From the NCBI RefSeq assembly GCF_009856825.1, contig NZ_WVTD01000002.1, forward strand, positions 248,001 through 312,000: a DNA stretch of 64,000 nucleotides, given 5' to 3'. This DNA comes from Novosphingobium silvae (lineage in GTDB: Bacteria; Pseudomonadota; Alphaproteobacteria; Sphingomonadales; Sphingomonadaceae). The notes under the pieces are model-generated. The model was not told where the DNA came from. It worked only from the letters and a program-made list of their open reading frames with translations, and made no database searches. The translations under genes were made by a program, and so were the position numbers. Below are positions 7,992 to 16,967 of this stretch, piece after piece. The stretch's first letter is position 1, and each line of letters begins with the position of its first letter.

Positions 7992-9132
7992 GTTCACGGC
8001 CGATGAGCATGCGGCGGATCTCGTTGGTACCCGCGCCGATGTCCAGCAGCTTGGCATCACGCAGGTAGCGCTCGACCGGCCAGTCGGTGGTATACCCCGC
8101 GCCGCCCAGCGCCTGCACCGCCTCGCCCGAGACCCGGAACGCATTCTCGCTGGCCAGCAGGATCGCGCCCGCTGCATCGAAGCGCGTGGTTTGCCCTGCG
8201 TCGCAGGCACGGGCCACCGCATAAACGTAGGCCCGCGCGGATTGCAACGCGACGTACATGTCCGCCACCTTGGCCTGCATCAGTTGGAAAGTACCGATTG
8301 GCTTGCCGAACTGCCTGCGCTCGCGAAGGTAAGGTATGACGGTGTCGAGGCACGCCTGCATGATGCCAAGCTGCAGCCCCGCAAGCACCACGCGCTCGTA
8401 GTCGAGCCCGCTCATGAGCACCCCTACGCCGCCATGCAGTGGGCCCAGCACGTTCTCCTGCGGCACGAAGCAATCCTGGAAAATCAGCTCGCACGTGGGG
8501 GAACCGCGCATCCCCATCTTGTCGATCTTCTGGCCGATGGAGAAGCCGGGCATGCCCTTTTCGACCAGCAGCGCGGTGATCCCCTTCGAGCCCTCGCCTG
8601 TCTTTGCATAGACGACGAGAGTATCGGCATAGGTTCCGTTGGTGATCCAGAACTTGGTGCCGTTCAGCTTGAAGCCTCCCGTTACGCCGTCGGCCCGCAG
8701 CGTCATGCTCACGACGTCAGATCCGGCGCCGGCCTCCGACATGGCGAGGCTGCCGACATGGTCGCCCGAGATCAGGCCCGGCAGGTATTTTGCCTTCTGC
8801 TCGTCGGTACCCCAGCGACGGATCTGGTTGACGCAAAGGTTGGAGTGGGCGCCGTAGGACAGGCCCACGGATGCCGATGCCCGGCTCACCTCCTCCACCG
8901 CAACGACGTGTTCGAGATAGCCGAGGCCGATGCCGCCCCACTCTTCTTCCACCGTGATGCCGTGAAGTCCGAGTTCGCCCATCTGCGGCCACAGCTCGCG
9001 AGGAAACCAGTCCTGTGCATCCACCTTGGCGGCGAGAGGCGCTATGCGTTCGTCCGCGAACCGGGCCACGGTGTCGCGGATCATCTTAGCGCTTTCGCCC
9101 AGCGCAAAGTCGAATTCAGGGGTAGCGCGCAT
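7975..9132 (-). CDS. ivd: Isovaleryl-CoA dehydrogenase
   Basis: A 385-residue FAD acyl-CoA dehydrogenase predicted to oxidise isovaleryl-CoA to 3-methylcrotonyl-CoA in leucine breakdown, passing electrons to ETF. The family signatures [11 protein letters not shown] and the C-terminal [22 protein letters not shown] are present. Two points favour isovaleryl over short or medium-chain enzymes: Glu246 in [10 protein letters not shown], the position of the catalytic base in this subfamily, and [10 protein letters not shown], where other subfamilies carry their catalytic Glu. The usual downstream leucine genes (methylcrotonyl-CoA carboxylase) are not adjacent. It is convergent with the NmrA-like gene. 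Confidence 0.88.
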   Translation of the reverse strand: MRATPEFDFALGESAKMIRDTVARFADERIAPLAAKVDAQDWFPRELWPQMGELGLHGITVEEEWGGIGLGYLEHVVAVEEVSRASASVGLSYGAHSNLCVNQIRRWGTDEQKAKYLPGLISGDHVGSLAMSEAGAGSDVVSMTLRADGVTGGFKLNGTKFWITNGTYADTLVVYAKTGEGSKGITALLVEKGMPGFSIGQKIDKMGMRGSPTCELIFQDCFVPQENVLGPLHGGVGVLMSGLDYERVVLAGLQLGIMQACLDTVIPYLRERRQFGKPIGTFQLMQAKVADMYVALQSARAYVYAVARACDAGQTTRFDAAGAILLASENAFRVSGEAVQALGGAGYTTDWPVERYLRDAKLLDIGAGTNEIRRMLIGRELIGSV

Positions 9133-9222
9133 ACCTGTTCTTATCCTCTTCCTCTCTCTTTCTCTCCTTGTAACGCAACAAGGATGTTGCGCGAAGACCT
9201 ATCGTTGCTCCCGATCGGACGT

Positions 9223-10728
9223 TTATTTCCCGATGCGCAGCGATGCCGCTGCCGCGATCAGCAGAGTGCAGGCGGCGAACGCCATGGTCCAGATCGGCTC
9301 ATGCGGGAAGAAGGCCTTCATGACCGATCCCATTACGGTCGCCACGAGGAGCTGCGGCAGGACGACGAAGACGTTGAACAGCCCCATATAGGTCCCGAGC
9401 TTCGACTGCGGCAGGCTGCTGGCGAGGATGGCATAGGGCATGGCAAGGATCGAGGCCCAGGCGATACCGATGCCGATCTCGCATGCGAGCAGCGCCTGCG
9501 GATCGCGCAGCACAAGGAAGCCCGCAAAGCCCAGAGCCCCGGCGACGAGACAAAGCGCATGGGTCCGCAACTGACCAAGCCGCCGCGAAAGTGCAGGAAG
9601 CAGGGCCAGCGCAGCCACCGCGGCAACGCCGTTGTAGACGGAGAACAGCACTCCAACCCAGTTGCCAGCCTGCTGATATCCCGCACTTGCCGGATCGTTC
9701 GCGCCGAAATGATACTGCGCGACGACCGGGGTCGTGTTGATCCACATGATGAACAGGGCCGACCAGCTGAAGAACTGCACGAAGGCCAGTCGCTTCATCA
9801 GCGGCGGCATACCGGAAAAGTCGCCCACGATCCCCGCGAGCATCGAAGTGCTGCGGCCCGTTCTGGCGAGCCGTATGGCCAGCATGGTCGCCGCTCCATA
9901 GCAGGCCAGCAGGCCCGCCAGCAGGTAGACCTCCTTCTCGAGATCCCATGCCCGGACCAGCAGGGCGATGACGGCACCTGCGGCGATCCACGGCAGCCCG
10001 GCCATGCTCCCGCGCGAGGCGAGTGCGGCCACGGACGACGGCTCCTCATCCAGATTGCCGAAAGCGGCCTGCTCCTCCGGCGAATACTCGCGCGTCGTCA
10101 GCACAGTCCAGAGCACCGCCGCCAACATGGCAGCCGCGCCGGCCCAGAAGCTGAGCCGGACGGTGTCGGGAATTTGTCCCGGCCCTGCGGCGTTGGACAC
10201 ACCGAAATGCTCGAGCACGTAAGGGAACAGGGAGCCGACTACCGCTCCGGCCCCGATGAAGGCGGTTTGCACCGCATACCCGGCGGTATGCTGATCGCGG
10301 TGCAGCATGTCTCCCACGAATGCCCGGAACGGCTCCATCGAGATGTTGAGGCTGGCATCGAGCAGCCAAAGCAGCATGGCGGCCATCAGCAGTCCCGCGC
10401 TCGATCCGGCGCTCTCGGGCATGAGCAGCAAGGCGGTCGTGGCCAGCACCGCGCCCGCAAGGAAGTACGGCCGCCGCCGCCCCAGACGTCCAAGCCAGGT
10501 GCGATCGGACATGTGCCCGACGATCGGCTGCACCAGCAGGCCGGTCAGCGGAGCCGCGACCCAGAGCGCGGGCAAGTCGTCGATACTAGAGCCAAGCGAC
10601 TGGAAGACCCGGCTCATATTCGCGTTCTGCAGCGCGAAGCCGATCTGGATGCCGAAGAAACCGAAGCTGATGTTCCACATGCCCGCCCAGCCCTGGCGCG
10701 GCTTTTCAAGGCTTGTGGTTGGATGCAT
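9223..10728 (-). CDS. MFS sugar transporter (GPH/SLC45-like), probably for malto-oligosaccharides
   Basis: A 501-residue integral membrane protein with about twelve hydrophobic segments. GFFGIQIGFALQNANMSRVFQ in the first helix, then VQPIVGHMSDRTWLGRLGRRRPYF as the conserved MFS loop, are typical of the sucrose/maltose GPH-type transporters found in glucan loci of Caulobacter, Xanthomonas and sphingomonads. Substrate is inferred from neighbours: LacI regulator, TonB receptor and three glycoside hydrolases. The ATG at 10728 is preferred because a GGGAAGGGA ribosome-binding site precedes it and the upstream extension is Arg-rich and non-conserved. A LacI-type operator variant lies about 90 bases upstream. 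Confidence 0.85.
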   Translation of the reverse strand: MHPTTSLEKPRQGWAGMWNISFGFFGIQIGFALQNANMSRVFQSLGSSIDDLPALWVAAPLTGLLVQPIVGHMSDRTWLGRLGRRRPYFLAGAVLATTALLLMPESAGSSAGLLMAAMLLWLLDASLNISMEPFRAFVGDMLHRDQHTAGYAVQTAFIGAGAVVGSLFPYVLEHFGVSNAAGPGQIPDTVRLSFWAGAAAMLAAVLWTVLTTREYSPEEQAAFGNLDEEPSSVAALASRGSMAGLPWIAAGAVIALLVRAWDLEKEVYLLAGLLACYGAATMLAIRLARTGRSTSMLAGIVGDFSGMPPLMKRLAFVQFFSWSALFIMWINTTPVVAQYHFGANDPASAGYQQAGNWVGVLFSVYNGVAAVAALALLPALSRRLGQLRTHALCLVAGALGFAGFLVLRDPQALLACEIGIGIAWASILAMPYAILASSLPQSKLGTYMGLFNVFVVLPQLLVATVMGSVMKAFFPHEPIWTMAFAACTLLIAAAASLRIGK

Positions 10729-10809
10729 TCTTTTCCCTTCCCGTACCGCGCGGACTGCTGCCGCCTCGGATATGACTTCGGCCTCGCACGGGCGCGACAA
10801 GCGGGCAAT

Positions 10810-10825
10810 ATGCATACGAATGCCC
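10810..10825. promoter_or_regulatory. Second, imperfect copy of the LacI-type operator
   Basis: ATGCATACGAATGCCC matches the perfect palindrome at 12027-12042 at 12 of 16 positions, keeping the CATACG-ATGCC core. It sits between the LacI-type gene end and the transporter start, so it probably controls the transporter. Confidence 0.5.
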
Positions 10826-10853
10826 CGACTCGTGCAGGCGCAAGCAGCGAACG

Positions 10854-11888
10854 TCAGGCAGCAGTGCTGCGCCGGACCACCAGACGGGTTGGCAAGGTCC
10901 GTGAAAGTGCCTCCTGATCCTCGATCTGCGCGACCAGCGTTTCGACCAGCACTTCCCCGGCGCGCTTGAGGTCCTGCATGATCGTCGTCAATGGAGGTGT
11001 GGTCATGCTTGCGGCCGGCAGGTCGTCGAAGCCGATCACTGCCACGTCCTCGGGGATCGACATACCTGCCGCTCGCAAGGCCCGCATCGCACCGACGGCG
11101 ATGAGATCGCTCGCCGCGAAGATCGCGTCGAAGGGTATCCCTTCTTCGATCAGCGAAAGCGTCGATGCGCGGCCCATGTCCTCAAGGTTGACGACGTCGC
11201 GCTGCAGCTTCGGATCGGGAGCGATCCCACTCGCCTCCAGAGCTTCGCACAGGCCCAGGTAGCGTTCTGCGAACTCGGGATAGTGGCCGTCGGCCTGCCC
11301 CAGGAACGCGATGCGCCTGCGGCCAAGGCGCAGCAGGTGCTCCCCGGCCATCCGCCCTGCGCCCCGATTGTCGGAGCCCACGGTCGCGCCGATACTCCCC
11401 TCGTCGACGTTGCCCCAGCGCACGAAGTGGGTTCCTTGCCCCACAAGCTGCCTTAGCCGGTCCTCGTAAAGCTTATAGTCGCCGTAGCCGAGCAGGATGA
11501 GCCCGTCTGCGCGGTGGCTGTCCTGGTAGCGGACGTGCCAGTCGTCCTCCAGCTTCTGGAACGAGATCAGGAGATCGAGGCCGCGTGTCGCGCACTCGCG
11601 CGTGATGGCCCCCAGCATGGCCAGGAAGAACGGATTGATCCGTGCCTCGTCCGGCGCCTGCTCCTCGAAGAACAGCAGCGCGATCGTGTTGGCGCGCTGC
11701 GAACGAAGCGAGGATGCGTTCTTGTCGACCGAGTAGTTCAGCTCGCGCGCGATCGCTTCGATCCGCGCCCGCGTCGCTGCGCTGACCGACTTCGACCCCC
11801 GCAAGGCTCGGCTTACAGTTGGCTGCGAGACACCCGCGCGATAGGCGATGTCGAAGCTTGTCGGTCGATTGCTTGGCTTGCGTCCCAT
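10854..11888 (-). CDS. LacI-family transcriptional regulator of the glucan locus
   Basis: A 344-residue repressor. The N-terminal helix-turn-helix is at about residues 11-31 (SFDIAYRAGVSQPTVSRALR), the hinge around 55-62, and a periplasmic-binding-protein-like sugar domain follows, ending with AVIGFDDLPAASMTTPPLTT, a standard LacI signature. It is encoded between the transporter (same strand, 125 bases downstream) and the divergent TonB receptor. By analogy with MalR/MalI-type regulators the inducer is expected to be an alpha-glucoside such as maltose. The predicted operators are the two palindromes at 12027 and 10810. Confidence 0.9.
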   Translation of the reverse strand: MGRKPSNRPTSFDIAYRAGVSQPTVSRALRGSKSVSAATRARIEAIARELNYSVDKNASSLRSQRANTIALLFFEEQAPDEARINPFFLAMLGAITRECATRGLDLLISFQKLEDDWHVRYQDSHRADGLILLGYGDYKLYEDRLRQLVGQGTHFVRWGNVDEGSIGATVGSDNRGAGRMAGEHLLRLGRRRIAFLGQADGHYPEFAERYLGLCEALEASGIAPDPKLQRDVVNLEDMGRASTLSLIEEGIPFDAIFAASDLIAVGAMRALRAAGMSIPEDVAVIGFDDLPAASMTTPPLTTIMQDLKRAGEVLVETLVAQIEDQEALSRTLPTRLVVRRSTAA

Positions 11889-12026
11889 TCGCCTATCCTA
11901 TGCGCCCCCAGCGGTGCCGCAATGCAACGACCGGCCCGCCCGGCGTATGCAAGCACCGGGCTTGCCGTGCTTCTGCGAGGCGGCTGCGGTGGCAGCATTG
12001 CCACCGGCCGTCGCCTTTCGGCACCT

Positions 12027-12042
12027 TGGCATACGTATGCCA
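12027..12042. promoter_or_regulatory. Perfect 16-base LacI-type operator upstream of the TonB receptor
   Basis: TGGCATACGTATGCCA is a perfect palindrome with a central CG, the usual form of LacI-family sites. It lies in the 286-base divergent gap, 133 bases before the TonB receptor and 139 bases before the LacI gene, so it could control both. Confidence 0.7.
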
Positions 12043-12174
12043 TATTATGCGCCCGGCAGTCCCGTCTTAATCAGAAGCAGCCGATGGAGTCGCCGCAGCA
12101 ATGTGCGGGCCCTCGCAAGAACAACCAGTCGCCGAGGTGCGCACATCCGGGCTGGGACAGGAGAGGACAGGGAA

Positions 12175-14979
12175 ATGACGGTTCGCAAAGCAACTTCGGC
12201 CGCCGGCGCGTCCGGCATGGCCATCGCCCTCGCGTTGGTCGCCGCCGCGCTGCCGGGTGCCTCCCTCGCGCAGGAGGCTGAGGCCTCACCGGCAGAGGAA
12301 GAGCCTGCAGCGGACACCGGCTCGATCATCGTCACCGGCTTTCGCGCCAGTCTTCAGTCCGCCATCGCGCAGAAGCGCAGCGCCGAGCAGGTGGTGGAGT
12401 CCCTGTCGGCCGAGGACATCGGCAAGCTGCCGGATGCGTCGATCGCAGAGTCGATCGCCCGTTTGCCCGGCCTTACCTCGCAGCGTGTCTCGGGCCGCTC
12501 GAACTCGATCGCCATCCGTGGTTTCGCGCCCGACTTCTCGACCACCCTGCTGAACGGCCGCGAACAGACATCGACGGGCGACAACCGCGCCGTCGAGTAC
12601 GACCAGTATCCCTCCGAAGTGGTCAGTTCGGTCAACGTCTACAAGACACCCATGGCCAGCCTGGTTGGACAGGGCCTTTCCGGCACCGTGGACATGCGCA
12701 CGATCCGCCCTCTGGATGCCGGCAAGCGCATCGTCACGGTGGGCGCGCGCGGTTCGTACACCGATCTTGGCAAGCTCAACGCCGGGTCCGACGATCTCGG
12801 CTATCGCGCGAACGCCATGTACGTCGACCAGTTCGCGAACGACACGATCGGTATCGCGCTCGGCGCCAGCTACATAAATGAGCCTTACCAGATCCAGGAG
12901 TTCAACTCCTGGGGATATGCAGACACTCCCGAAGGTGACAAGGTCATCGGCGGCTCGAAATCGTATGTCACGTCCACCAAGCTGAAGCGCCTTGGCCTCA
13001 ACGGCACGCTGCAGTGGCAACCCACGCCCAACCTGACGACGACGCTGGATGCCTTCTATTCGAACTTCAAGGACGACCAGATCAAGCGCGGCATCGAGTT
13101 GCCGCTCTACTGGGACCCGGACACTGTCACTCTGGCACCGGGCGCCACCGTTGAGGACGGCATGGTCACTGCGGGCACGTTCAACGGCGTCAAGGGCGTG
13201 GTCCGCAACGACGTGTTCCAGCGCCATGCCAAGCTGTACTCCTTCGGGTGGAACACTAAGTGGGAGGGCGACAATGGCTGGAACGCCTTCGTGGACGTCA
13301 GCTACTCGAAGACGGACCGCAACGAACTTAACGTGGAGAGCACCGCCGGCACCGGCAGAAACACCGTTGGCGCGACTGATGCCATCGGTTTCTCCAGCGG
13401 CCGCAAGGGCACGACATTCACCCACGGACTGGACTATGGCGACTACGATCTCATCCAGCTGACCAGCCCGCAAGGCTGGGGAGGCACCCAGATCGCGCCC
13501 GACGGCACGGCCATCCTCAACGGACAGGACGGCTACTACAACGACCGCAAGATCAAGGACGAGCTCTGGCAGTTCCGCGCCGAGGTGGAGCACGAGTTCG
13601 AGGACGGTCCGCTCCACTCGCTGCAGGCGGGGTGGAACTACACCAACCGGTCCAAGTCGCTGGTGCCTGAGGAGTACTTCCTTGGCCTGGCTGCCAATAC
13701 GGACGGGCTCACCAGCCTCGTCCTCCCGGCGGAATACCGCAAGGGGACGACGGACCTGAAGTACCTCGGGCTTGGCTCCGTCATCAGCTACGACCCGCTG
13801 GAGCTGGTCCGCGACGGCATCTACAACCGGGTGGCGAATCCCTATGGCGATGTGGTGGTGAAAAGCTATGCCATCCGCGAGCGGATCATGACGGCATATG
13901 TTCAGGGCAATCTGGACGCCGACGTCGGCTCCGCGCACCTGACCGGCAACTTCGGCGTGCAGGCCAACTGGACGGACCAGAATTCGCGCGGCGCGACCGC
14001 CGTGCTTCTGGATCCGCCGACCAACCCCAACGGTTCCGCCAACGTCGGATCGCTGACCCGCAACGAAAGCACCGACTATCTCGATGTTCTGCCAAGCGTA
14101 AACCTTTCGCTGCGCTTCCCTGGCGACTTCGTGGTCCGCTTTGCCGCCGCGCGTGAGATCATCCGTCCGCGGCTTGATGACATGCGCGCCTCGGAGAGCT
14201 TCGAATACAGCTTCGTCGCCCTGCCCACGGGGGAGGAAATCGCCGCAGTGACCGGGCGTTCGGGCAATCCTGACCTGCGGCCATGGCGCGCGAACGCGCT
14301 GGACCTGACATTCGAGAAGTACTTCGCGGGCAAGGGCTATGTCGCGGCGCAGTTCTTCTGGAAGGAACTGAAGAGCTACATCTACAACCAGGACGTAGTG
14401 GTTCCGACCGACAGCCTGGCCCTGCAGCCGCCGGGCAACGGTATCCCCATCTCGGACACAGCCGTCATCAACGTGCCGATCAACGGCAAGGGCGGCAAGC
14501 TCTACGGCGTGGAAGTGGCGACCACCCTGCCCTTCGACGCTTTCGTTTCCGCTCTGGAAGGCTTTGGCGTGACCGGCTCCGTTGCTTACACCAAGACGAA
14601 GATCCAGCCGAGCCCCGGCGAAGAGCCGAGCGCCCTTCCCGGCTATTCCAAGTGGGTCGCCAACGGCACCGCATACTTCGAGAAGGCAGGCTTCAACGCC
14701 CGCGGATCGGTGCGCTACCGCTCGACCTTCATTGGCGAGGTGTCCGGCTTCGCGGCCAATCGCCAGCGCCGCCGTGCTGCCGCAGAGACCATCATCGACG
14801 CCCAGATCGGCTACGATTTCCAGCCCGGCAGCGCGCTTGAAGGCCTGTCGCTCTACGTCCAGGGCCAGAACCTTACCGACGAGCCCTTCGTGACGACCAA
14901 TCCCGGCGATAATCGGGAGGTAATCGACTATCAGACGTATGGCCGCCGCTTCCTGGCGGGGTTCACCTACAAGTTCTGA
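12175..14979 (+). CDS. TonB-dependent receptor for alpha-glucans (TonB-Xanth-Caul type)
   Basis: A 934-residue outer-membrane receptor. A signal peptide (residues 1-33, ending LPGASLAQ) is followed by a TonB-box-like segment GSIIVTGFR, the plug domain with SAEDIGKLPDASIAESIARLPG typical of the Caulobacter/Xanthomonas class, and a long beta-barrel ending in the aromatic YGRRFLAGFTYKF. It imports large oligosaccharides into the periplasm; the neighbouring amylase and glucosidases point to malto-oligosaccharides. The ATG at 12175 has GGAGAGGACAGGGA before it and starts directly at the signal peptide. The upstream palindrome suggests LacI control. Confidence 0.93.
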   Translation: MTVRKATSAAGASGMAIALALVAAALPGASLAQEAEASPAEEEPAADTGSIIVTGFRASLQSAIAQKRSAEQVVESLSAEDIGKLPDASIAESIARLPGLTSQRVSGRSNSIAIRGFAPDFSTTLLNGREQTSTGDNRAVEYDQYPSEVVSSVNVYKTPMASLVGQGLSGTVDMRTIRPLDAGKRIVTVGARGSYTDLGKLNAGSDDLGYRANAMYVDQFANDTIGIALGASYINEPYQIQEFNSWGYADTPEGDKVIGGSKSYVTSTKLKRLGLNGTLQWQPTPNLTTTLDAFYSNFKDDQIKRGIELPLYWDPDTVTLAPGATVEDGMVTAGTFNGVKGVVRNDVFQRHAKLYSFGWNTKWEGDNGWNAFVDVSYSKTDRNELNVESTAGTGRNTVGATDAIGFSSGRKGTTFTHGLDYGDYDLIQLTSPQGWGGTQIAPDGTAILNGQDGYYNDRKIKDELWQFRAEVEHEFEDGPLHSLQAGWNYTNRSKSLVPEEYFLGLAANTDGLTSLVLPAEYRKGTTDLKYLGLGSVISYDPLELVRDGIYNRVANPYGDVVVKSYAIRERIMTAYVQGNLDADVGSAHLTGNFGVQANWTDQNSRGATAVLLDPPTNPNGSANVGSLTRNESTDYLDVLPSVNLSLRFPGDFVVRFAAAREIIRPRLDDMRASESFEYSFVALPTGEEIAAVTGRSGNPDLRPWRANALDLTFEKYFAGKGYVAAQFFWKELKSYIYNQDVVVPTDSLALQPPGNGIPISDTAVINVPINGKGGKLYGVEVATTLPFDAFVSALEGFGVTGSVAYTKTKIQPSPGEEPSALPGYSKWVANGTAYFEKAGFNARGSVRYRSTFIGEVSGFAANRQRRRAAAETIIDAQIGYDFQPGSALEGLSLYVQGQNLTDEPFVTTNPGDNREVIDYQTYGRRFLAGFTYKF

Positions 14980-15059
14980 GCGCAAGGTGGGCCGGGCCAT
15001 CCTGCGCCCACCTGATCGGCACCGCGAGGGAACCTCCTCCCCCAAGCGGCGCCGCCCGG

Positions 15060-15099
15060 GCGGAACCGGCGAAGTCTCCTTCGCTTCCCGGTTCCGCCT
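15060..15099 (+). other. Long intercistronic hairpin after the TonB receptor gene
   Basis: GGCGGAACCGG (15060-15070) pairs with CCGGTTCCGCC (15089-15099), and an inner CGAAG/CTTCG stem extends it. No T-run follows, so it is more likely a transcript-stabilising or attenuating stem between receptor and amylase than a simple terminator. Confidence 0.55.
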
Positions 15100-15126
15100 A
15101 CACTGCCGGCATCCGGAGAACGACCG

Positions 15127-16944
15127 ATGAAGCTCGCCCTTTCCTCGCTCGCCGCACTGGGCCTTGCCCTGTGGCACGGCTCGGCTGCAGCGTCGCCGGA
15201 AGATGACATGCGCAGCCGCAGGCCCGAGCAGGACGTGATCTACTTCGTCCTTCCGGACCGGTTCGAGAACGGCGACACGGCGAACGACAAGGGCGGCCTT
15301 GAAGGTGATCGGCTGAAGACGGGCTTCGATCCTGCCGACAAGGGCTTCTACCATGGCGGCGATCTCAAGGGGCTCACCTCCAGGCTGGACTATATCCAGG
15401 GGCTGGGCGCCAGCGCGATCTGGGTGGGGCCAATCTTCAGGAACAAGCCCGTGCAAGGTGCCAAGGGCGAGGAAAGCGCCGGATACCACGGCTACTGGAT
15501 CACGGACTTCACCACGGTGGATCCGCACTTCGGCACAGATGCAGACTTCAAGGCCCTGGTGGATGCCGCTCACGCTCGCGGCATGAAGGTCTACATGGAC
15601 ATCATCGCCAATCATACGGCCGACGTCATTCAGTACGCCGAGGCCGCGGCTCAGGGCTTCCCCTATCGCTCGAAAGCGCAGTATCCCTTCTCCACCCGAG
15701 GGGGAACGGGCGGTCGCCCGATCAATCCGGGCTTCGCGGGCGACGAGGATCCCGCGCCGGAAAACTGGTCCAAGCTGACAGACCCGTCCTTCGCATACAC
15801 GCCGCTGGTGCCAAGGGCCGAACGCAGCGTGAAGGTTCCGGCATGGCTTAACGATCCGATCTTCTACCACAATCGCGGCAACACGGACTGGAAAGGCGAA
15901 AGCGCCCAGTACGGAGATTTCGTCGGCCTCGATGACCTCGCCACCGAGAACCCGCGTGTCGTAGCCGGGATGATCGACATCTATGGCGCCTGGATCGACC
16001 GCTTCGGCATAGACGGCTTCCGGATCGACACCGCGCGCCACGTCAACCCTGCGTTCTGGCGCGCCTTTGTCCCGGCCATGGTCGCCCGGGCAAAAGCCAG
16101 GGGCATTCACAACTTCCACGTTTTCGGCGAAATCGCCACGGACGACTACGACCCGGCGCTGCTGGCTTCGTGGACGCGAAGCGCCGGGCTGCCGGCAGTC
16201 CTCGACTTCGCCTTCATGAAAGGCGCGATCACCGCTCTGAGCGGCAAGGAAGGAACGCAGCAACTCGCCCGAATGGTCGAGGATGACGCATTGTACCAGG
16301 GAGGGAAGGCGGCAGCGCTGCAGTTGCCGACGTTCCTGGGCAATCACGATGCCGGGCGCATCGCCATGTTCATCCGCAAGGCCATGCCCGGAATCTCTGC
16401 GGAAGAGCTGCTGGCCCGCGACAAGCTCGCCCATGCCCTGTTGCTGACCTTGCGCGGGGTACCGACAATCTACTCGGGTGACGAACAGGGCTTTGTCGGC
16501 GCCGGCAACGACCAGCTCGCACGGCAGGACATGTTCCCGTCCAAGGTCGCCGCCTACAACTCCGAGACGCTTGTGGGTACGACCGCGACCACGGCCGAGG
16601 CGAACTTCGATACCTCGCATCCACTGTACCGCTTCATCTCGGACCTTGCGCACCTGAGGCGCAGCACGCCGGCGCTCACCTCGGGTTCCACGCAGCTACG
16701 AGCCTCCTCCGAGCAGCCGGGGCTCTTCGCGGTCTCCCGCTTCGATCCCGAAACTGGCGGAGAGGTGCTGCTGGCGTTCAACACCTCGACGCTGGCCCTC
16801 ACTACGCAAGTTGCCGTCTCTCCGGCGTCGAACAGCTTCGCCACGCTTGCAGGTGCGAACTGTGCCGCCAAGCCGAGTGCACCGGGCAGCCTGACGGTGC
16901 AGCTTCCGCCGCTCGGCTTCACTGTCTGCGCCGCCCGCCCCTGA
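15127..16944 (+). CDS. Secreted alpha-amylase family glycoside hydrolase (GH13)
   Basis: A 605-residue GH13 enzyme with a signal peptide (about residues 1-22, ending GSAAAS), hence periplasmic or exported. The (beta/alpha)8 motifs are present: DIIANHTAD region I, GFRIDTARH with nucleophile Asp301, FGEIATDD with acid/base Glu335, and FLGNHDAGR with the transition-state Asp408. The long N-terminal half including GYHGYWITDF matches amylases and cyclomaltodextrinase-like enzymes of TonB-linked glucan loci. It probably trims imported or surface glucans to maltose/glucose. It follows the receptor gene by 147 bases. Confidence 0.9.
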   Translation: MKLALSSLAALGLALWHGSAAASPEDDMRSRRPEQDVIYFVLPDRFENGDTANDKGGLEGDRLKTGFDPADKGFYHGGDLKGLTSRLDYIQGLGASAIWVGPIFRNKPVQGAKGEESAGYHGYWITDFTTVDPHFGTDADFKALVDAAHARGMKVYMDIIANHTADVIQYAEAAAQGFPYRSKAQYPFSTRGGTGGRPINPGFAGDEDPAPENWSKLTDPSFAYTPLVPRAERSVKVPAWLNDPIFYHNRGNTDWKGESAQYGDFVGLDDLATENPRVVAGMIDIYGAWIDRFGIDGFRIDTARHVNPAFWRAFVPAMVARAKARGIHNFHVFGEIATDDYDPALLASWTRSAGLPAVLDFAFMKGAITALSGKEGTQQLARMVEDDALYQGGKAAALQLPTFLGNHDAGRIAMFIRKAMPGISAEELLARDKLAHALLLTLRGVPTIYSGDEQGFVGAGNDQLARQDMFPSKVAAYNSETLVGTTATTAEANFDTSHPLYRFISDLAHLRRSTPALTSGSTQLRASSEQPGLFAVSRFDPETGGEVLLAFNTSTLALTTQVAVSPASNSFATLAGANCAAKPSAPGSLTVQLPPLGFTVCAARP

Positions 16945-16967
16945 CCTGTCTGCTTCTCCAGGATCCC

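Noticed and set aside
8191..10917. A 908-residue open frame on the plus strand
   Set aside because: It is antisense to the isovaleryl-CoA dehydrogenase and MFS transporter genes, both of which have full motif support.
12286..16653. A 1455-residue open frame on the minus strand
   Set aside because: It is antisense to the TonB receptor and amylase genes, has no ribosome-binding site or domain sense, and arises from GC-rich codon structure.
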